Notes: a model not told the origin generated them from the sequence alone. A stretch of 64,000 nucleotides of DNA from Sclerodactyla briareus (GCA_026419785.1 JAODTK010005803.1:1-64000); one strand, 5' to 3'; positions 23,401 to 36,427 are shown, numbered from the stretch's first letter. Numbers and translations: made by a program.

Positions 23401-24435
23401 ATCAAAGCATACATGTACACTCATGTACAACCGTTAACATAAAAATGAACAAAATTCCATTCACACGAGCTTAGAAACCAAAATTCCTTTACCGAATCCC
23501 TACACTCTATGACTGATGGGACGATCCCAGGGTTACATGATCCCGGGCCTCAAAATATCGAACTGTCTAGAACACATTCCGACAGAACTGCACGAGATTC
23601 GGATAGGTCCACTACAACTTACAGGTTTGTCATGATGGGGGCATACCATGGTGGGTACGTGTGCATCCGTGCAATTATAGGGAAAACAGAAACCGCACAG
23701 AGATGAAACAAATGGCATGAACACGATCCATCCATAGCAGTTACGAGCGGGAACAAAGGCCTGTGTTAGAATTTGCTCTGATGTCGCTTATCAGTTGTAT
23801 AGGCTAACGGGGCTATTTATCACGAGATTGATAAGCGCTCTAAGCGCCTCCGGCCAGGGGAACATATGGACAAAAAATAAAATGTCATTTTGTGACTATT
23901 GGTGCCCGGAGGGGGGTGTGAGGCCTAAATTTTGTCAGAGGTGCCATAAAATTTTATGTCATAGAATTTAAATTGAAAGGTATTCTCGAACTCGAACAGA
24001 GAATATATCTAGGCAATGTCTTATGATAATCGATTTGCGAATCCCCCCCCACACCATCAACTTAACCTATACCGTAGAGATTAGTAATGTCATTATCCTT
24101 CGAATAATATCTATATATTTTCTAAAACACAAGCCATATATCATTGGATATCAAATACAACATGAAGGCGGACATTCAAATCCTATGCTCCCAAGTTTAT
24201 ATATTGGAATCACATACACATGAAAATATCCCCTCTTGGCTTCGAGAAGACCATGATTCTTACGAAATATTTCGCATAACGCTGCGCCGCGGCACACCTA
24301 TAAGGATGCCGCTTCGATTGGATAGTATAAAGCACCTGAACATACATGGCTAAGATGAAATTCCATTTCCCTAAACTTGCGATTTTCTATTTTATCTCAC
24401 ACCAGCTTGCTGGTTGAGCTATCTGGCAATCAGCA
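23401..24435. other. No gene seen
   Basis: Short open stretches only. About 24220-24300 (CTTCGAGAAGACCATGATTC) is faintly similar to 26690-26760 (CATCTGAGAAGACCATAATT), so this is probably more repeat-derived sequence. Confidence 0.4.
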
Positions 24436-24469
<34 letters not shown>

Positions 24470-24550
24470 AATCGACTAAACGATCTAATCTTATCTATCT
24501 ATCTCTCTTGCTATCTATCTATCGATCCTATACTAATCTATCTATCTAAT
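24436..24550. repeat. (TATC)n microsatellite
   Basis: About 35 bases of uninterrupted TATC/CTAT repeat, then interrupted blocks with ATCG and CTAATC variants to 24550. Confidence 0.9.
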
Positions 24551-24559
24551 CAGTGTGTT

Positions 24560-26600
24560 AACAATTGCTTTTTACTGGCCCCAACAGTCATTCGGTTATG
24601 GCTGTGTCGACCAAACTTGGACCCCATGTTTATTGACCCAGGGGACAGGTTTGACTTTGTGGAGTCATGTCAAAAGGGTCATTAAATGGAGTCGTATAGT
24701 GCTCATGTGTGAACATTCAACATGTATCTCCTGCCAACAAATTTTGGAGTCACAGTTCTGATTATGGTCACTAATGATGTCTAAAGGCCTCCTTCGGGGA
24801 GTTAAGGAATTTTTTGGTCCAAGGTTCACCAATTGGGCCCGAGGTCCATATTTGTGAAATTCCACAATAAGTACTTAAATTCATCTTCTCCTCCTCCCCA
24901 CAGACTCAATGATAGCAATTCACGTACATGTTATGGTCCATTGGTTGAGACCATAGGGGGGTGTTCGGGAATTGTGACTACTACTCGAGGCCCAGTTTGG
25001 GGCACTTGGGTCCATTTATGAAATACCCACGCAAAATCTTTGTACCTCCTACAAATCTAGTTCACCATGCTGATGTCAGTCAATAATAGGTGGTCTAAAT
25101 AGCTGTACCAAAAATCCAGGGCTCCCAGGGATTTAGAGTCCACAAGGCCACGTGTTGTGCCCTGGGCTCGTTCATATGGAATTACGCACAATGCCTAATA
25201 ACTCCTCTTCAATTTCAGTACAGCACCGTGCTACAATTCGCGTCATAATGATAGTTTTATCACGCGTAAATATTGGGGTTTTCAGTAATTTTTCAGTCTA
25301 AGGTCCCACTCTGGCCCGAGGGCCCATATATGAATTTCATACATGGTATCTTTAAAATAATGCATCCCCCCTCTCACCACAAATTCATTGAAGCAGATGT
25401 TCTCCAAATTTACATGTAACGTCCTTGGATAGAGCGGGCATTAGGAGGTGGCTACGTGGGCATTCATGTTCTCAAGGCCCGAGTAATTGTGGGCCCGAAC
25501 CCATAATGAAATACCGCAAAAACTGGTATCTCCTACAAATTTTATGTTCACAGTCTTATTTTCATCATAATGGTGGGCAATCCATTAATCTATGGTGCCC
25601 ATGAATTTAGGTGCCCCTAGGCCCATCATGTGAATTACGCAAAATAGCTTATCATCCTTCTTACTAATTTTGTGGTTGCAAACCGTGCCTGACAATGGAT
25701 ACCTGGAAAATACCAATTGCCTCCTCACCACAAGCTTCCAATTGATTTTCTATTCTCTCAAACTTAAATCTTGGATCCTTGGGTAAAGGGCCATATGAAT
25801 TTAGGGAATTTGACTGAGGAGACAATTGGACTATTTCCGCAAGATGCCATGACACCTGATACTAAGCAAGAAACTACGATATTGGGATTGTGTGTAGATT
25901 ACAATCACCTTCCTAAATAAGCACAGGAGCCGTTGGGGTGAGATGGTAACAAACAAACATCACCACATCTGAACCTGCTTCCATCCCGCCAATGCCCTTT
26001 TGGACCCCCTCCCCTAAACCCAGAGGTATTTGAGTGGGGGGGGAGAAGGTCCAGGCTGTCATGAGCCTCCGAACCCTTCATTATTCCTTTGGGGTGTTCA
26101 AGAATTTTTTGGTCCAAGGTTCAACTAGGCGACCCATAGGGCCCATTCATGAAATTTCCCCACAATGGGAACCCAATAATGCATCTCCTACCCACAATAC
26201 TCCAATTGTATTCCATCTTCAAACTACACGAATGGTCCCTTGGGATAAAGGGCCCATTGGGAATTTGGGGACCCCTCGGAGGCTCTCACTTATGGAATAA
26301 ACTAGCAAAAATCTTGTGATCTCCTACCAATTCTGTCTTAATGCAATAGTGCCTGTTTGTTTTCAACAGTCATAATGATGTCTAATAGCTGTACCTTCAG
26401 GGTGCACAGGGTTAGTAACCACGGCCCAGTGTCCGTGGGCCCCCTGTGCTCATTGTTTGGAATATTCTAATTGACTGCTAACAGTGCTAAGACAAATCAT
26501 AGTGCCCCATAGAAGATCAGTTCACAAGTCGATGAAAAGGGAATGGGCACAATGGGCCATTGTTTCTAACTGCCTCCTTGGCTTCATGATCTTGTACATT
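24560..26600. repeat. Degenerate tandem array, monomers of about 150-250 bp
   Basis: A recurring order of words marks each monomer: 'TTTTTTGGTCCAAGGTTCAC', then 'GGGCCCGAGG-CCATAT-TGAA', then 'ATTCCACAA', then 'ATCTCCT-C-CA-AA', then 'CCTTGG-AAAGGGCC'. Clear occurrences begin near 24810, 24990, 25300, 25480, 25780 and 26105. The copies are highly diverged, mostly by short indels. Open frames within it (for example 26034-26300) are not supported as genes. Confidence 0.6.
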
Positions 26601-29600
26601 CGTCTTGTACATTTGTGCGGTTTGACTACAGCACCATTGGTTCTCTAGTTACTTAACATGAAATTGCCATCTGGAGGCTCACTTTTCATCTGAGAAGACC
26701 ATAATTTTACATTTTCGCTAAGCTTTGCCGGCAACTCAATTTGTGACGCCCGCCTTTATAGGATATAATCGTATCAAGTATCAGCATGATGTTGGCAAAG
26801 TGATTAGTTTTTCCTCTCAAATTTCCTTTTATTAAATTAATCATAGAAAATGAACCATCTGGAGCTCCCATTGGCAACGGGAAACAACTTTGCTAAAAAA
26901 ATCAAGCGCGGCAGTCCAGTGGCACACCAGTTTGTCTATCACATACTTTTCTCAAGCCCATACTGGACCTATCATGGGAAACCCTGGTGAATCATCCGTG
27001 AGTGCATAAACTAAAGCTCGGTTAAAAAAACACACAACAAAAAAGAAATGAAATTGTAGAACCAGAATCCTATCAACAATGAATAATTTCAGAGACTATT
27101 CCCGGACTAACAGTTTGCGGATTTTGTGATCTCCCTAAATTTTAGGGGGTGTTACTCTCATAAGCAGGCGCCGGATCCGGCGGGGGGGGGGGACCAACCC
27201 CCGCGCCCTCCCCCGCCCCCTTAAAAATCTCAATAAATTATTATTATTATTTATTTTGCCCGGCCCTATGCCGTTGAGTTCCAGTTGACACAAAGCCCCA
27301 TCTGCCCATCTGATCCCACAGCCACAGAAGCACACGATGCGGATGGGCTTGTATTGTTAGGTATTTCGCTCCTCAAAAGCGATCGCACATATCTAAGCAC
27401 AGCAAAACTCTACTAGTATTTACGGCTGACCGCGGCGGCTGTCCAGTCAGGTCTATAAATGACTATTGCGAACGACATTGTGGTAATTTCCCCCCTTTAG
27501 AAACGCAAACACCCCGCTCTTTTGAATTTTGCGGGCGGGCGAAACAAACAAATCCCACTCTGTTGTGAGATTAAGAAACATCTGACGGTCAGTAATGTGT
27601 AGCTAACATGGTTTTCGCCCGTCATGCATGAGTCTTGGGTAAATTTCCCACGAGATCCTCGGGCGTAGATAGCTACTGTGTGAAGGCGGATAATTGATTT
27701 ACAGTTATTTGGCCATGTCTCTCATACGGATTTACCGGTTGCAATGCGCGACACATAAGGATTATGTCTTCTGTCTGGTCTCGATATCACATCACGACAA
27801 ATCGCCCACCCCTCTTAGTAAAATACTTAGCCAATCCTGGTCAAATTATTTGTGCTATAAAATGGGGCCACATCAATTTTACTTACCAGGGGGATATGTG
27901 AGACAACGTACCTGGCCTTTTTGGTCGTAATCGTGTATGTTTATACTACCCAAATTGACAAATATACTTTATTCATATTTTCTCGAATAATGCCCTCATT
28001 CTCATTCACAGGATCCTGTCCACTCAGTAGGAAAGGTTTCAGCTTGATGTGGAGTTTCGGGGCAGCTACACATATATCAACCAACGTCATAACGAGAATG
28101 ACAGCATTGAATCCCTGACCCGTCAGCCCATACGTCTATGCCCGACACTAAACATACTCTCATTTAGGAGTCACTGCCTATGATTACAACATGCCAGTAT
28201 AGTCACCTTGTTTAAAATCTTTAAGAACCAGATCATGGAAGAAAAAAATGAACGTGATATATCGTCTGTATGAACGCATGTGAAAGATGTATGGACATCA
28301 TTATCTTCTCCCTTCATAAACCAGTACACATTCATATATCCGAGTCACTGATGCACATTCAAACGGCCTTATTCCTTTCCGAGAAATGAGGTCAAACTGC
28401 ATCGGGTCTTTGCGGCTGCGCTGACTGGGAACTGCGCTATAACCATTGCACCCATTCTTCTTTCCTCCCAGGTCTCATGGATGCAAAATCAACTTCTGGC
28501 TATCAGTCCGATTTGAAAGTTGGTTGGGGAGGCATGTGGACCGGCAATTTATACTAGGAGCCGAGCGCCAACGATTGTTTGGCGCGTAGCGCACACCCCA
28601 GAAAATTTTGGCGCTTTTCTACCAAAATCCAATCGCCGGAAATGGCAATCGCCGGCCTAATTGCAAAATCTGGATGTGCAAATTTCATAAGAAAATTGGA
28701 AGAGTTTTCACTCTGCAGATATAGGCAGATAAATACACACAAAGCATCTACGGACTCTCTATTTATTTTGACAGAATAAAAGGTAAAATACCAATTGAAG
28801 AGAAAATGCCTAGCGCAACTGGAAATATTTGCCCGTTAAGCAACGCATCAACACAAAGGCAAAGCAGTGGTAGACCGCAGAACGAACCATCACTCCCCAC
28901 AACGTTGATAACATTAGGCTCCTGCCAGTGGACATAATCGACGATATCATAGACTTGTGGTTGCCATACGCCACGATTTCATCGTCCGTAGGAAATGGAT
29001 ACTCTTTCAATTTAATCGAACGGGAACACATGCTTGATAAGACAAATGTATAGTGGCTGCGGACAAGCGCGCCGATTTTGTAGCTTTAATATAGCGGATT
29101 TTATGTTATGATAAACTGGTTGGGTCAGAATTATACGTCGGGCTATAGCCTCTTCGGGGTGGTGTTAACTTATCGTGCCCACTTCAGGCTCCCCTACTAA
29201 ATGAAAATCCCCGCGGGGGAGGGGGGATGGCCCCCGGTCGCCTCCCCGCGCCACCCTTGCCACAACCATCCAGACAGGCACTACACTCTCTTGACCTTGG
29301 CAATATGAGTGCTTTACCTCGTTGTGTTCAGAGTGGTAGCCCCCTCGATAGATCATCATATACCTCAAATTCATCCAAAACAATTGTTCATGTCACTCAA
29401 CACGATTTGACGGAGTATGTAGAAGAGGAGTACAAATTCCATACCGCAGTAGAAACAGCTTTGTGAAGACTTGATCCATCAACGCAACACACAAATTTGT
29501 ATATTGTGGTATCAATACTTGCAAATTGTCGTAGTACTACGTATAAAGTGTTTCAATACAGGAGCTAGGCTTAATGGACCCCCAGGTGTTCTCCAAAATC

Positions 29601-31340
29601 CATGAGACAATCATTTCAGAATTTCTTGGTTATGCTTTCATCCACAAAATAAACGAGAAATGTCGTTCCCGTCAGAAAATTTCGGTTTGCCTCCGCGCCA
29701 ACCTTCGGTGGCGCTCCGCTCCAATGGTCAACATAATATCTCACATGCCTTATCCCGCCCCCCCCCCCCCCCAGACCCCGCGACCCCCCATGACCCCCTA
29801 CTAAAATACTCTGGCTACGCCACTGATCAGATACTCGGTTGAATCAAGTGAACCAGTCAATATCTAGAGAATGCGCGCACCCCCCCGCCCCCCCCCCCCC
29901 CCCCTTCGCCCTCTGGCGCTCCCATCTCTTCCTCCCAATATATTAATGTTGACATTGTGGCGCCCCCCATCTACCGAAAAATCTGGGGTCCCCCCCGATA
30001 AAGGCACTACGAAATGGGAAGTGGTTTTCCCCTCTATCTGAAAGAAAATTGTATGTATGTTGCGCGCAATCCCGTGGTGGCGCTCGCTTAGCTCTCTCAC
30101 CTCTGATTGCCCCCCCCCCCCACAAAAAAAAAAAAAAAAAAATTTTGCACGGACGCCCGGTATCATGGCACCCACCGATTACTGCATCTAGAGCACACGA
30201 AGTACATTCAACTTCGTTCACTGACACCTATTGTTAGAACCACTGAGTTGCACACTGAAGGTGCGAAAATGTCATGCATGAGCATGACCCTAGCTTGTTA
30301 GGGTTACATATTGAGAGGGCCAACACCAGAACCTAGCTCACTTCAAAAGGAACACAATTTCAATCGTCATTTGAATAGTTGACGACAACTCAACTAGCTC
30401 CTAGCGAACTTTACCTGTTTATAGTGTAACCTAAGGCGAGCTAGGCAACGACCGGGATGGTATCAATGAAGTCTTCAACTCAGCACAGACACTGGATCTT
30501 AGAATTTTTCCCTCCCTTTCCCCCCTAAAGTACAATGTCATGTAAACATTCGCTACTTGGTGGTCTTATATCTAGTCTATTTGGGAAACCCGAACCTCAG
30601 AAAAATTTCCGGTCATTCGAGTGGAGCAGGGAGAATTCTGTCAATATGTGCATGGGTACCCCGGTGGACGTCCCAACGATATACCCTGTGTAAGCAGTCA
30701 ATATTCAAATATGTATTTTACCAACTAGTGGACAAATAACGAACAGGGGATCTGATTGAAAACTTTACAAATTGTTCACAAGACTGAAGAATAATTTATT
30801 AATTTCATCTAATTCAACTAATCTTTTTATAATCCATTTACTGTGGAAGTCAATGAGAAGAACCTTTGTGCAACGTTACTCTGGTGACGTCTTCGGTTAG
30901 GGTGAAATTCTTGATAAGATGGATACCCCAAGGGAACATCTAGAATCGCCAAATTTTGGTTGTGTGGTTTTGGACCTGTTGCTCTTTTCATTTTCATCGT
31001 ATCAGGTTTAAATAATATCTGTTACATGACCTTTGTACTTTAAATATTCCCAGCACTACTAATTTGATACTGGTTTTGAGTTCGAATTTCATGATATGAG
31101 TGTAGCGCTTCCGTTCCAGAGGTTAAGTCCCATTCTGTTTCCTGTGCTCTCAACCCCACTATATGAATTTCGGTATTTGCGGTCGTGAGAGCACCGAATC
31201 ACCACCAGGCCAAGCAGTGGTAGACGCGCAGACGACACATCCTTCTCCCAAACCTGCTCCCGGATCTGTGGTCCGAGTTTGTATCTCTCCTTTCAGTTTT
31301 CTAGATATTTGGGGAACTGCTGTTGCGGGAGCTGAAGACA
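26601..31340. other. No gene recognised; homopolymer-rich
   Basis: About 26620-26650 (TTTGACTACAGCACCATTGG) matches the start of the 2-kb tandem unit at 4950 and 6940. A G run at 27181-27192 next to a TTATTATTATT tail (27238-27250) looks like the end of an old element. C runs lie at 29758-29772, 29880-29904 and 30110-30121, the last followed by 20 A (30123-30142). Open frames over these runs on both strands are artefacts. Confidence 0.45.
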
Positions 31341-31362
31341 ATCACACCCGGCCGAGCGCCTG

Positions 31363-31640
31363 GTAACTGACTGTAGCGCGCCCCGCTAACCGACTGACTC
31401 AAGCTCCGATTCGAACTCTCGGTTCTATATAATTAATTCGGGACAACGGCCGTATCCCAACACCCCATCCCTCACCTCCGTGGCCGCCACGTTACCGAGA
31501 TACGAAGTTCACATAAGCACCAAGTGGTCATCATGGTGTTTGGACGGGCGCGCCGGCTAAGCGGCTGGCAGTGCACCCAACCTGCTAACCACCGGGCTCG
31601 ATTCAAGCGGTAATTGTCTGGTAGGTTCCATATAATGAAT
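31363..31640 (+). repeat. Two possible tRNA-derived SINE fragments
   Basis: Near 31547-31610, a CGGCTAAGCGG word (like a Pol III A box) is followed by a CCTGCTAACC anticodon-arm-like stretch and GGGCTCGATTC (like a B box). A related, shorter fragment at 31375-31430 has CCCCGCTAACCGACTG and CGATTCGAACTC. Both are followed by 'GGTT-CTATATAAT'. They cannot fold into a complete tRNA as written, so I call them decayed tRNA-derived repeats. Low confidence. Confidence 0.3.
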
Positions 31641-31654
31641 GGGTAATTCAACTA

Positions 31655-32015
31655 ACGACCTCTAATCCAATTCGGAATAACGGTCTCTGCACCCAGTCGG
31701 AATAAATGACCCGATGTTCAAATTCGGAATAAGCCCTTCTCCCGCATTCGGAATAGTCGACCCAATATTCAATTCGAAGAACGGTCCCTATTCCTGATTC
31801 GGAATACGACCCCGATTTCCATCGAATAGCGGTCTTCATGATGAATTCGGAATAAAGACCTTTCGGAATAACGGTCCCTATTCCAATCGGAATAACGACC
31901 CTTCGGAATAGCGCGTTCCAATGATGATTCGGGTAACGACCCTTCGGATAACGCGTCCCTTGTGCAATTCGGAATACGACCCGTCGAATAAACGACCATT
32001 CGGAAGAACGAACCG
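31655..32015. repeat. Minisatellite based on ATTCGGAATAACGACC
   Basis: At least twelve variants of an ATTCGGAATAACGACC or ATTCGGAATAACGGTC word, at spacings of roughly 15-45 bases, fill about 360 bases. The minus-strand frames here encode a repetitive Ser/Arg/Tyr peptide (YSDW, YSE, RIR words) that follows only from the repeat. Confidence 0.8.
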
Positions 32016-32541
32016 GAACCCAACAGATGATGTTTGCAAACGTTAGGTTTTTAACACGCCTTTACAGTAAACTTAATCGAATGATGAACTATTGGCGTGA
32101 TTTTTTCCAATGATCTCCAATGGCAAAACATATGCCAGCACATAGGGAGGTCAGAGTTACGCTGCCAACTCGATTGTTGGATATTATAGCTCATTATATT
32201 TCCATGAATCTAGACCCAGATATCGCCAATCACGCTCTTTGGCCTTCAAAATAATATAACGGATTAATCGTGGGAGCAGAGAGACATTGACTCATCACCC
32301 GCACGTTACGAAAACATATCGCATTCGAGCTCGAACGGACAGAGAGAAAAGTTCAGTGGGCAATCACAAGCTAAGTGAGGGCCTATATACACAGGACGCA
32401 AATTAACACAAAATTGCAGGCGATTTATCCACCACTCCCCACAGCCTTAAATTCGGTTCCCAGCACACGCGCAGCGAATTGCGATGGATATTACGATTTC
32501 CGTAATTGAGCACCGTGAACGCACCAGGATTTTCTTTGTAT

Positions 32542-32572
32542 GGGCGGGGGGGGGGGGGGGCGGGGGGGGGGG
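32542..32572. repeat. G-rich homopolymer tract
   Basis: About 30 bases of G broken by a single C. Capable in principle of G-quadruplex formation. The frame 32540-32884 that begins in it is not supported. Confidence 0.8.
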
Positions 32573-33138
32573 TTGTTGTTGAAAGACTATTGGGGATCGC
32601 TACTTTGGGTTGCCCGCCTTCAAGTGTTTCATAATTCCATTACGACATATTGGCTTTACCGGTTCCTGATTTTGTGGAGACTAGCTATCGCACACGTCAT
32701 CATCAGTGAATGGATTAACTATAGAATGTTATTGTTAATTACCGACGTCTCATGTGGTCATTTTGGCTCATCTCCTCCCCCCTCTCATTGGTCCCGTCAG
32801 GAAAAATTCCAGACTGGAATGTGCAGTCTGTCTCAAGATTGCAGAAGAAGTAGGCCCCGTGGTTGTTTTCTGGTGATGGTGTAAATTTCATCACATTACT
32901 CAACCATGCTATTCAATAAGCTTGTGTCTGTTGTGTGTGCCCCTATGCAGTGATAACCACTAGTTGGTGTTTCATTAGGACAAGACAAGGAGAGGCCTCC
33001 CGTTCTGCCGGGATGGCAGGAAAGTGCCCTTCCCGGTCTTCGCAAGAGACCTCGTGAGTGGTACTCTCAGTATTCTTTAGATCGGAAAACCCTTCCATTA
33101 AAGATTACTCTCACTTCTCAGAGGACCGCCGAAGCCCC

Positions 33139-33330
33139 CATTCTCCCACTGAGAACTAATGTTTGCATTTCAGGTGGCCACAGATGCAATTCGATGCAAT
33201 ACACTCCTAATTCTCACTTTGTTCCAGAAATAATTTTGCAGTCCAACGTCCTAAGATGCGATTTGCTACTTGATGCCAATTGTACTGAGCTCCAGGGCAG
33301 TAAGGAGGCTCTTTTTGGAGTTAATTCTGA
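33139..33330. repeat. Repeat E, tandem copy 1
   Basis: TTCTCCCACTGAGAACTAATG ... GATGCGATTTGCTACTTGAT ... CTCCAGGGCAGTAAGGAGG matches CTCCCCACTATAGAAAATG ... GGTACGATTTGCTGCTCTGA ... ACAAGGGCAGTAAGTGCCC at 33459-33675. The 172-residue open frame 33194-33712 covers both copies and is probably a by-product of the duplicated sequence. Confidence 0.5.
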
Positions 33331-33458
33331 CCCAAACAGCCTGTCAGGGACCGCGGCATTCTTCAAGATTTTTTCGTCATTCTCCCCGAATTTCTCGCTC
33401 AGAAAATGTGTGCGGAAGTCTCCCCATCCCCCTTGGGGGGCAAGTGACCGCCAAATAC

Positions 33459-33675
33459 GCTCTCCCCACTATAGAAAATGTTCACATTTACAGGTTGCCT
33501 TTGGGAAATCTAGCGCATTTCAGCACTCCTTATTAGAATCGCTCAATCGTGCCAAAAGCATTTTGCATGTTCACTTGTCCTTCGGTACGATTTGCTGCTC
33601 TGAATCTTGTGATGTTTTTCTGCCCAAAATGGTGCTGAACACAAGGGCAGTAAGTGCCCTTCGTTGGGAGCTGAT
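33459..33675. repeat. Repeat E, tandem copy 2
   Basis: Diverged direct copy of 33139-33330, offset by about 325 bases. See the matched words given for copy 1. Confidence 0.5.
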
Positions 33676-33712
33676 CGAAATCTCGATATCGTCGATAGTC
33701 GGTTCTATATGA

Positions 33713-35162
33713 CCAGGTTTATAGATTTTCTTTTGACACGTTCCCGTTTATCCGACGTAAATCTTTAAAAAAGGTCGCCCAAATATCATAAAGTTCTCGA
33801 ATTTCATCGAGTTCACAGATGACGGGTACGTGAAATACTCCAAAGGCTATTGCGGCCAGGGACGCGCTGCACTTTTGCACAATTTTGTGATATTTGATTT
33901 AAAAATTATCTTCGCCTCATCTTTCCTGAAGTTGGAGTTTTGGTCAACATTTTGATCAATTGTTGTCTTAGATATTCTCTCTCAAGTTTTTTATTTTATT
34001 TTATATATCCAATTCGGCTGTCCCATTTTGAACCGGTTAACTTTTTGTCCGGATGGAGGGCTAAGAGGGGGAGGGGGGGGGGGGGGGAGGGGACGGGTGC
34101 TTCCGCTCGTATGTGACGCTTCAGCTGACTATCCAAGACGCTTTTTGCATGTTTTAGTCCCATGCCGAATTACAAAATTGCACTAGCCTAATGCTTGAGG
34201 GTCAGTTCCTAGATTTTTACAAGCTATTTGTTGTACGTGAATCTAATCCCTACTCTAATCTGTATCATAAAATGAGACAAAAGTTGATGCTATACAATAC
34301 CGACAGCCAATCAAGGCGGTCGTTGTAAATATGCGGGTTAATTGACGAAGGAAATTTGTTATTGCGCGTGAAATTTTTGCACATTATCTGGATATTGGTA
34401 TAAAAATTGATATTACAAAAGGAAATTCAAGCAATCAGTCTGAAAATGAGGAAAGTGGAAATGCATGAAGACAAATGCTGTTTGGAATGAAAAAAAGGGT
34501 TTTCAGACTTGAGGAGTGGGGGGGGGGGGGGGAGCGGAATGGTAACTTCTCCTCCGCCCTCCACATTTGCACTGGAGGTTCCTACAGCCTTTGTTGCCAT
34601 ATATCCTTTTATGGGAATCCTGTTTCTATACTTTATATATGATTTTAAGGTCATTTTGCGTGTGTGTTATGGTACTTTACAACAAGACCTGGCAACGGTC
34701 TGACCTGAATAATGACACTGATTATCAGCTGCATTGCTATGCTTCACTGAGTTACACGGAATGAGGCGATGTCTTCTCCTTTGACAAACTACCAGTATCA
34801 GAACGTAGTAAGTTTCATTGGTTATTTTTTGTCAGGTGTATCGAATGAAATATGTCGTGCCTGGGAAAATTGTCACGCATTTTAATTTTCTCCAGAAATT
34901 TATGGATTTTTGTCAAAACTCGTGAGGACCCGCATTTTGGCATCTAGCGAGTTCATGGACTCAAAAAATCGCAAAGGGGAGGGGGAGAACCTCCACTCCC
35001 TAGACCCCTTCCCCATGTCAGAATCATGCCAAATCGCCCGCTATCGTAACAACCCTGGCGCCGCCCCTGATGCTTCCATTCCATTCTGTGAGGTTTGAAC
35101 TATCAATGTTGGGCTGAGACTGCGATTGGATTCCTTTCTTACTACCTTACATCGGCGCATCC
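33713..35162. other. No gene seen; G runs
   Basis: G runs at about 34074-34087 and 34519-34532. 34960-35070 ends with CCTGGCGCCGCCCCTGA, a word often seen at the ends of decayed hAT-like or SINE-like repeats, but its partner end was not found. Confidence 0.4.
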
Positions 35163-35387
35163 TTGGTTACCGTTGACAGGACTGTGTGTCTATACCTGGG
35201 TTCTCAAGGAGGAGAGATGGTGGAGGGCTTACCGTGCCTGATTTCGGCGATCGTTTCAACTGCGTTATTTTGTGCGTTATGGCACCCCTCCCGGCGTGTC
35301 CTGTGTGAGCTGAGCAGGATTCGATGGGGTTCGGCCGACGCAGTTCGTGGGTCGGGCCCAGACCCAGAACCTGGTCGCTATGATTGA
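35163..35387 (+). CDS. Possible terminal exon with a TM7-like segment
   Basis: GC-rich open frame in an AT-rich region. After a possible splice acceptor (GTTGACAG, ending 35177) the frame reads a hydrophobic segment CLISAIVSTALFCALWHPS followed by RRVLCELSRIRWG and a polar tail ending in TGA (35385-35387). A hydrophobic helix ending 'YALWHP-RRVL' is typical of TM7 plus helix 8 in class A receptors, but the NPxxY signature is replaced by ST-LFC, so this is only a resemblance. It could be the last exon of the membrane protein at 19614-20286, about 15 kb upstream, or a chance open frame. Confidence 0.25.
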   Translation: MVTVDRTVCLYLGSQGGEMVEGLPCLISAIVSTALFCALWHPSRRVLCELSRIRWGSADAVRGSGPDPEPGRYD

Positions 35388-35828
35388 CAACTCGTATCAT
35401 ATTTAACCACTTCCTCCCACCAGTGGTATTACGAGATTAGCTGGTATGACAAGATCAATTCTTGGGAAAACAGGGAAGCGACCCTCCAGCGATTGAAACC
35501 AGCAATGTCCCCAACTATCTCGTTATGAGGCGCATTCATTTCATCGCTTCGACGCAATCTATAAACTGCTTGCAATTTCTCTATTCCTTGCCGATCGCTT
35601 AATTTCCGTGTTCATTTGGTCTTCAAAAGTTATTCACACTACATAGTTGACAGTTGGGTTCCATCAAACCGCGTCTAAACATTACTACAGTTTCAACATA
35701 TCAGTGAGGTTTCATGGAGGCTCGGTAGACATAAGTCCTCGTATACGGGTTGCTTCTGTAAAATATACACACGGAATCGGCCTATAATAAGCCTAGCGTT
35801 ACGATACATAGTAACAATCCCATCTTAG

Positions 35829-36281
35829 CCTAACACACAACATATACGTGAACTAACAACCTCAGAAAACGAGGATCCTATAATATTCGTAAGTATTTGG
35901 CTAGCCGTGCAATTGATTGATGTACGTTTGAAACATATAACAAGCGATGACGCGTTCTGGTTTCGCAGGTTTAATGAGGGAAAAGGCCTTGTTTATATTT
36001 CGTTAGATTTTGGTACGGAAACCTGTATTGAACATATAACTATGTACCTCCCCAACTGGAACGCGATGGTTATTCTGCGGACCAGCGACCGCTATTCGAA
36101 GGACGACGTTATACTGACTGTGTTAGCCTTACGATCTAGTAAGTTACACAAAAACTATGATGTTTATGGACTACCGTGTGATGTGAATGAACTTACTCAA
36201 ATCGATTTGTTACATCACGAGGCCTCAGACACACTCATCACGAAAAACTACCGAAAACTGTTACTTCGGGAATTAACCTAA
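35829..36281 (+). CDS. Unrecognised 150-codon open stretch
   Basis: Open frame without an early ATG, following a TAG at 35826. It is long for such AT-rich DNA. The predicted peptide is mixed, acidic to neutral, and not low-complexity: it has FWFRRFNEGKG, then SLDFGTETCIEHITMYLP, then a charged C-terminal part ending NYRKLLLRELT. I recognise no domain. A donor-like GTAAGT lies inside it at 35889-35894. It could be an exon, part of the retroelement that begins on the other strand at 36428-39180, or chance. Confidence 0.25.
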   Translation, partial: PNTQHIRELTTSENEDPIIFVSIWLAVQLIDVRLKHITSDDAFWFRRFNEGKGLVYISLDFGTETCIEHITMYLPNWNAMVILRTSDRYSKDDVILTVLALRSSKLHKNYDVYGLPCDVNELTQIDLLHHEASDTLITKNYRKLLLRELT

Positions 36282-36427
36282 AATTATATTTTTTACAGGT
36301 AGCATATAATTGTACTAAATCTCTCTTAATCCTGAATACATTGACATGATATATCGGCTGTCATATGAAAACAAAAGACCGTCAACCCAGAACGTATAGC
36401 TAGAAAAAAGGCTCCCAGTAATAATGT

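Noticed and set aside
28856-28880. AAGCAGTGGTAGAC words here and at about 31206, like the start of a common cDNA-synthesis adaptor
   Set aside because: Only about the first eleven bases agree with the adaptor, the remainder differs, no G run or poly-T follows, and both sit inside ordinary-looking genomic sequence.
33194-33712. 172-residue plus-strand ORF
   Set aside because: It spans two diverged direct copies of repeat E and has no domain. A chance frame is more likely, although it is one of the longer ones.
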